From Hyphomicrobiales bacterium (lineage in GTDB: Bacteria > Pseudomonadota > Alphaproteobacteria > Rhizobiales > Rhizobiaceae), in contig UBMU01000034.1 of the NCBI GenBank assembly GCA_900466605.1, forward strand, positions 43,169 to 107,168: a stretch of DNA of 64,000 nucleotides, written 5' to 3'. The notes beneath the pieces are model-generated. The model was not told where the DNA came from and searched no databases. It saw nothing but the letters and a program-made list of their open reading frames with translations. Positions within the stretch are counted from its first letter, which is position 1, and each line of letters starts with the position of its first letter. Made by a program: the position numbers and the translations under genes. Below are positions 62,652 to 64,000 of the stretch, piece by piece.

Positions 62652-63536
62652 ATGACGAACTACGTTCTAACGGTATCCTGCAAATCGACACGCGGAATTG
62701 TCGCGGCAATTTCCAACTACCTGGCCGACCAGGGCTGCAATATCGTCGATAGCTCGCAGTTCGACGATCTCGATACCGGCAGGTTCTTCATGCGCGTAAG
62801 CTTCATTTCCGAAGAAGGCGTCGGCACGGAAGCGTTGGTCGAGGGGTTCAAGGCTATTTCGTTGAAATTCGCGATGGATGCCGAAATTCACGATGCGACA
62901 AAGCGCGCGAAGGTGCTGCTGATGGTGTCGCGCTTTGGGCATTGCCTGAACGACCTGCTTTATCGTTGGCGCATCGGTGCCCTGCCGATCGACATCGTCG
63001 GCGTCGTTTCCAACCATTTCGACTACCAGAAGGTCGTCGTGAACCACGACATCCCCTTTCACCACATCAAGGTAACGAAGGAAAACAAACCGCAAGCCGA
63101 AGGCCAGTTGCTCGATCTCGTGGATCAGACCGGCACCGAGCTCATCGTCCTCGCCCGCTACATGCAAGTCCTCTCCGACCCGCTCTGCAAGAAGATGTCG
63201 GGGCAGATCATCAACATTCATCACTCCTTCCTGCCGAGCTTCAAGGGCGCCAACCCCTACAAGCAGGCTTATGAGCGCGGCGTGAAGCTAATCGGCGCGA
63301 CAGCGCATTATGTCACTGCCGATCTCGATGAGGGTCCGATCATCGAACAGGACACAGCCCGCATCACTCACGCTCAGAGTGCCGACGATTATGTCTCGAT
63401 TGGCCGCGATGTCGAAAGCCAAGTGCTGGCGCGCGCCATCCATGCGCATATCCACCGCAGGGTCTTCATCAACGGCAACCGAACAGTCGTTTTCCCGGCA
63501 AGCCCAGGCTCCTTCGCCTCGGAGCGGATGGGGTAA
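62652..63536 (+). CDS. purU: Formyltetrahydrofolate deformylase
   Basis: Hydrolyses 10-formyl-THF to formate and THF. 294 aa, the usual length. The N-terminal ACT domain (LTVSCKSTRGIVAAISNYLADQG) is followed by the formyltransferase-like catalytic domain with SRFGHCLNDLLYR, the IINIHHSFLPSFKGANPY signature (His pair) and VTADLDEGPII (catalytic Asp). 93 bases after mocF on the same strand. Deformylases of this type are often placed with demethylating catabolic genes, to recover THF and discharge excess one-carbon units; that fits this locus. Confidence 0.94.
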   Translation: MTNYVLTVSCKSTRGIVAAISNYLADQGCNIVDSSQFDDLDTGRFFMRVSFISEEGVGTEALVEGFKAISLKFAMDAEIHDATKRAKVLLMVSRFGHCLNDLLYRWRIGALPIDIVGVVSNHFDYQKVVVNHDIPFHHIKVTKENKPQAEGQLLDLVDQTGTELIVLARYMQVLSDPLCKKMSGQIINIHHSFLPSFKGANPYKQAYERGVKLIGATAHYVTADLDEGPIIEQDTARITHAQSADDYVSIGRDVESQVLARAIHAHIHRRVFINGNRTVVFPASPGSFASERMG

Positions 63537-63913
63537 AGGGGCGTAAAGCGGGAGCTCCGCGCAGGCGTATCCAACAAAACCAGGCAACTGATTTGTGATG
63601 AAGACGAAGACGACGAAGCTTAATTCGAACCAAGTTTTAGATCGATTGTGAGCATAGTTGGTTCTGGTGGACGTATCCGCCGCGAAGCCTCCTTGGTTGG
63701 AGTTCTACAATCGGAGTGAACCTTCACAGCCCACCGGACGGATTGAGCGCCCCTAGTATTCCTGCTTGCGGTAGCGAGTAGTCAGGCGAAGCATATTGAG
63801 TGCGTCAGGATGTCGGTAGGAGCCGTCAGTAGTGTGCCTCCGTTTTGAGCAGCATTGGCTAGACGTTTCGCCAACGACCACCTACCTGCGATCTCGAGCA
63901 GGCAATCCGAGTG
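63537..63913. other. Intergenic region after purU
   Basis: 377 bases with no supported gene or clear terminator; GGAGCTCC symmetry near 63552 is too short to call. Confidence 0.35.
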
Positions 63914-64000
63914 TCATTCAGCCTTAAGAGTCCCTCGCCCCGCTCTTGCCAACGACTTAGCAATATCGACGATATCGTCGCGTGAGGCGGTTGGATCTTC
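63914..64000 (-). CDS. 3' end of an unidentified gene cut by the window edge
   Basis: The minus strand is open from the edge to a TGA at 63914-63916, giving 28 residues that include DIVDIAKSLARAGRGTLKAE. The composition (Asp/Arg/Ala/Leu helix-like) looks like a real C terminus, but it is too short to place in a family. Confidence 0.45.
   Translation of the reverse strand, partial: EDPTASRDDIVDIAKSLARAGRGTLKAE

Overview
The window looks like an accessory replicon or genomic island of a Rhizobiaceae-type alphaproteobacterium (Rhizobium/Sinorhizobium/Agrobacterium group). Grounds: GC-rich DNA, an ExoF-like polysaccharide exporter, a PmtA-type phospholipid methyltransferase, an OpgC-type glucan succinylase, a TraD-like transfer protein, rhizopine-type moc genes and a high density of ABC transporters. 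No rRNA, tRNA, CRISPR array or intact insertion sequence was seen. Assignment to a plasmid is inference.

Layout. 0-2 kb: 3' part of a FadB-like beta-oxidation gene. 2-7.5 kb: polysaccharide export module (tyrosine-kinase-like ATPase, GumC/Wzz-type protein, ExoF-like outer-membrane exporter, Wzx-type flippase) with no glycosyltransferase beside it. 7.5-10.3 kb: eroded DNA with a TraD-like gene, a frameshifted piece of a sigma-54 activator and a DJ-1/PfpI gene. 10.3-19.5 kb: secreted alpha/beta hydrolase, large winged-helix/ATPase regulator, aldehyde dehydrogenase, ABM monooxygenase, MFS exporter and an Old Yellow Enzyme. 19.8-20.9 kb: scar joining a broken groEL to a piece of a second sigma-54 activator. 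21.3-25.1 kb: glycine-betaine-type ABC transporter and two small genes. 25.3-30.5 kb: HAD phosphatase, two tautomerases, DsbA-family oxidoreductase, SDR and an orphan zwf. 31.1-34.3 kb: repeat-bearing autotransporter. 34.5-37.9 kb: PmtA paralogue, Fsr-like MFS, OpgC-like acyltransferase. 37.9-42.0 kb: sulfonate-type ABC transporter with a flavin monooxygenase. 42.3-45.2 kb: ClC chloride channel divergent from two tandem MarR regulators.

45.3-63.5 kb is the most interesting part: three transcription units that appear to form one catabolic regulon. Unit 1 (minus, 51562 down to 45290) encodes a CUT2 sugar transporter, a DUF4432 epimerase-like protein, a MocD-type membrane oxygenase, a MocE-type Rieske ferredoxin and a PanB-like protein. 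Unit 2 (minus, 60880 down to 53174) encodes a CUT1 transporter with two different ATPases, a Gfo/Idh/MocA dehydrogenase and a MocC/IolE-like isomerase. Unit 3 (plus, 61332-63536) encodes a MocF-type ferredoxin reductase and formyltetrahydrofolate deformylase PurU. A LacI-family gene lies beside unit 1, and near-identical palindromes lie before units 1 and 2/3. The simplest model is uptake of an O- or N-methylated cyclitol or sugar (rhizopine-like), oxidative demethylation by MocD-MocE-MocF, handling of the released one-carbon unit through folate, and oxidation of the ring by MocA/MocC-type enzymes. The substrate cannot be read from the sequence.
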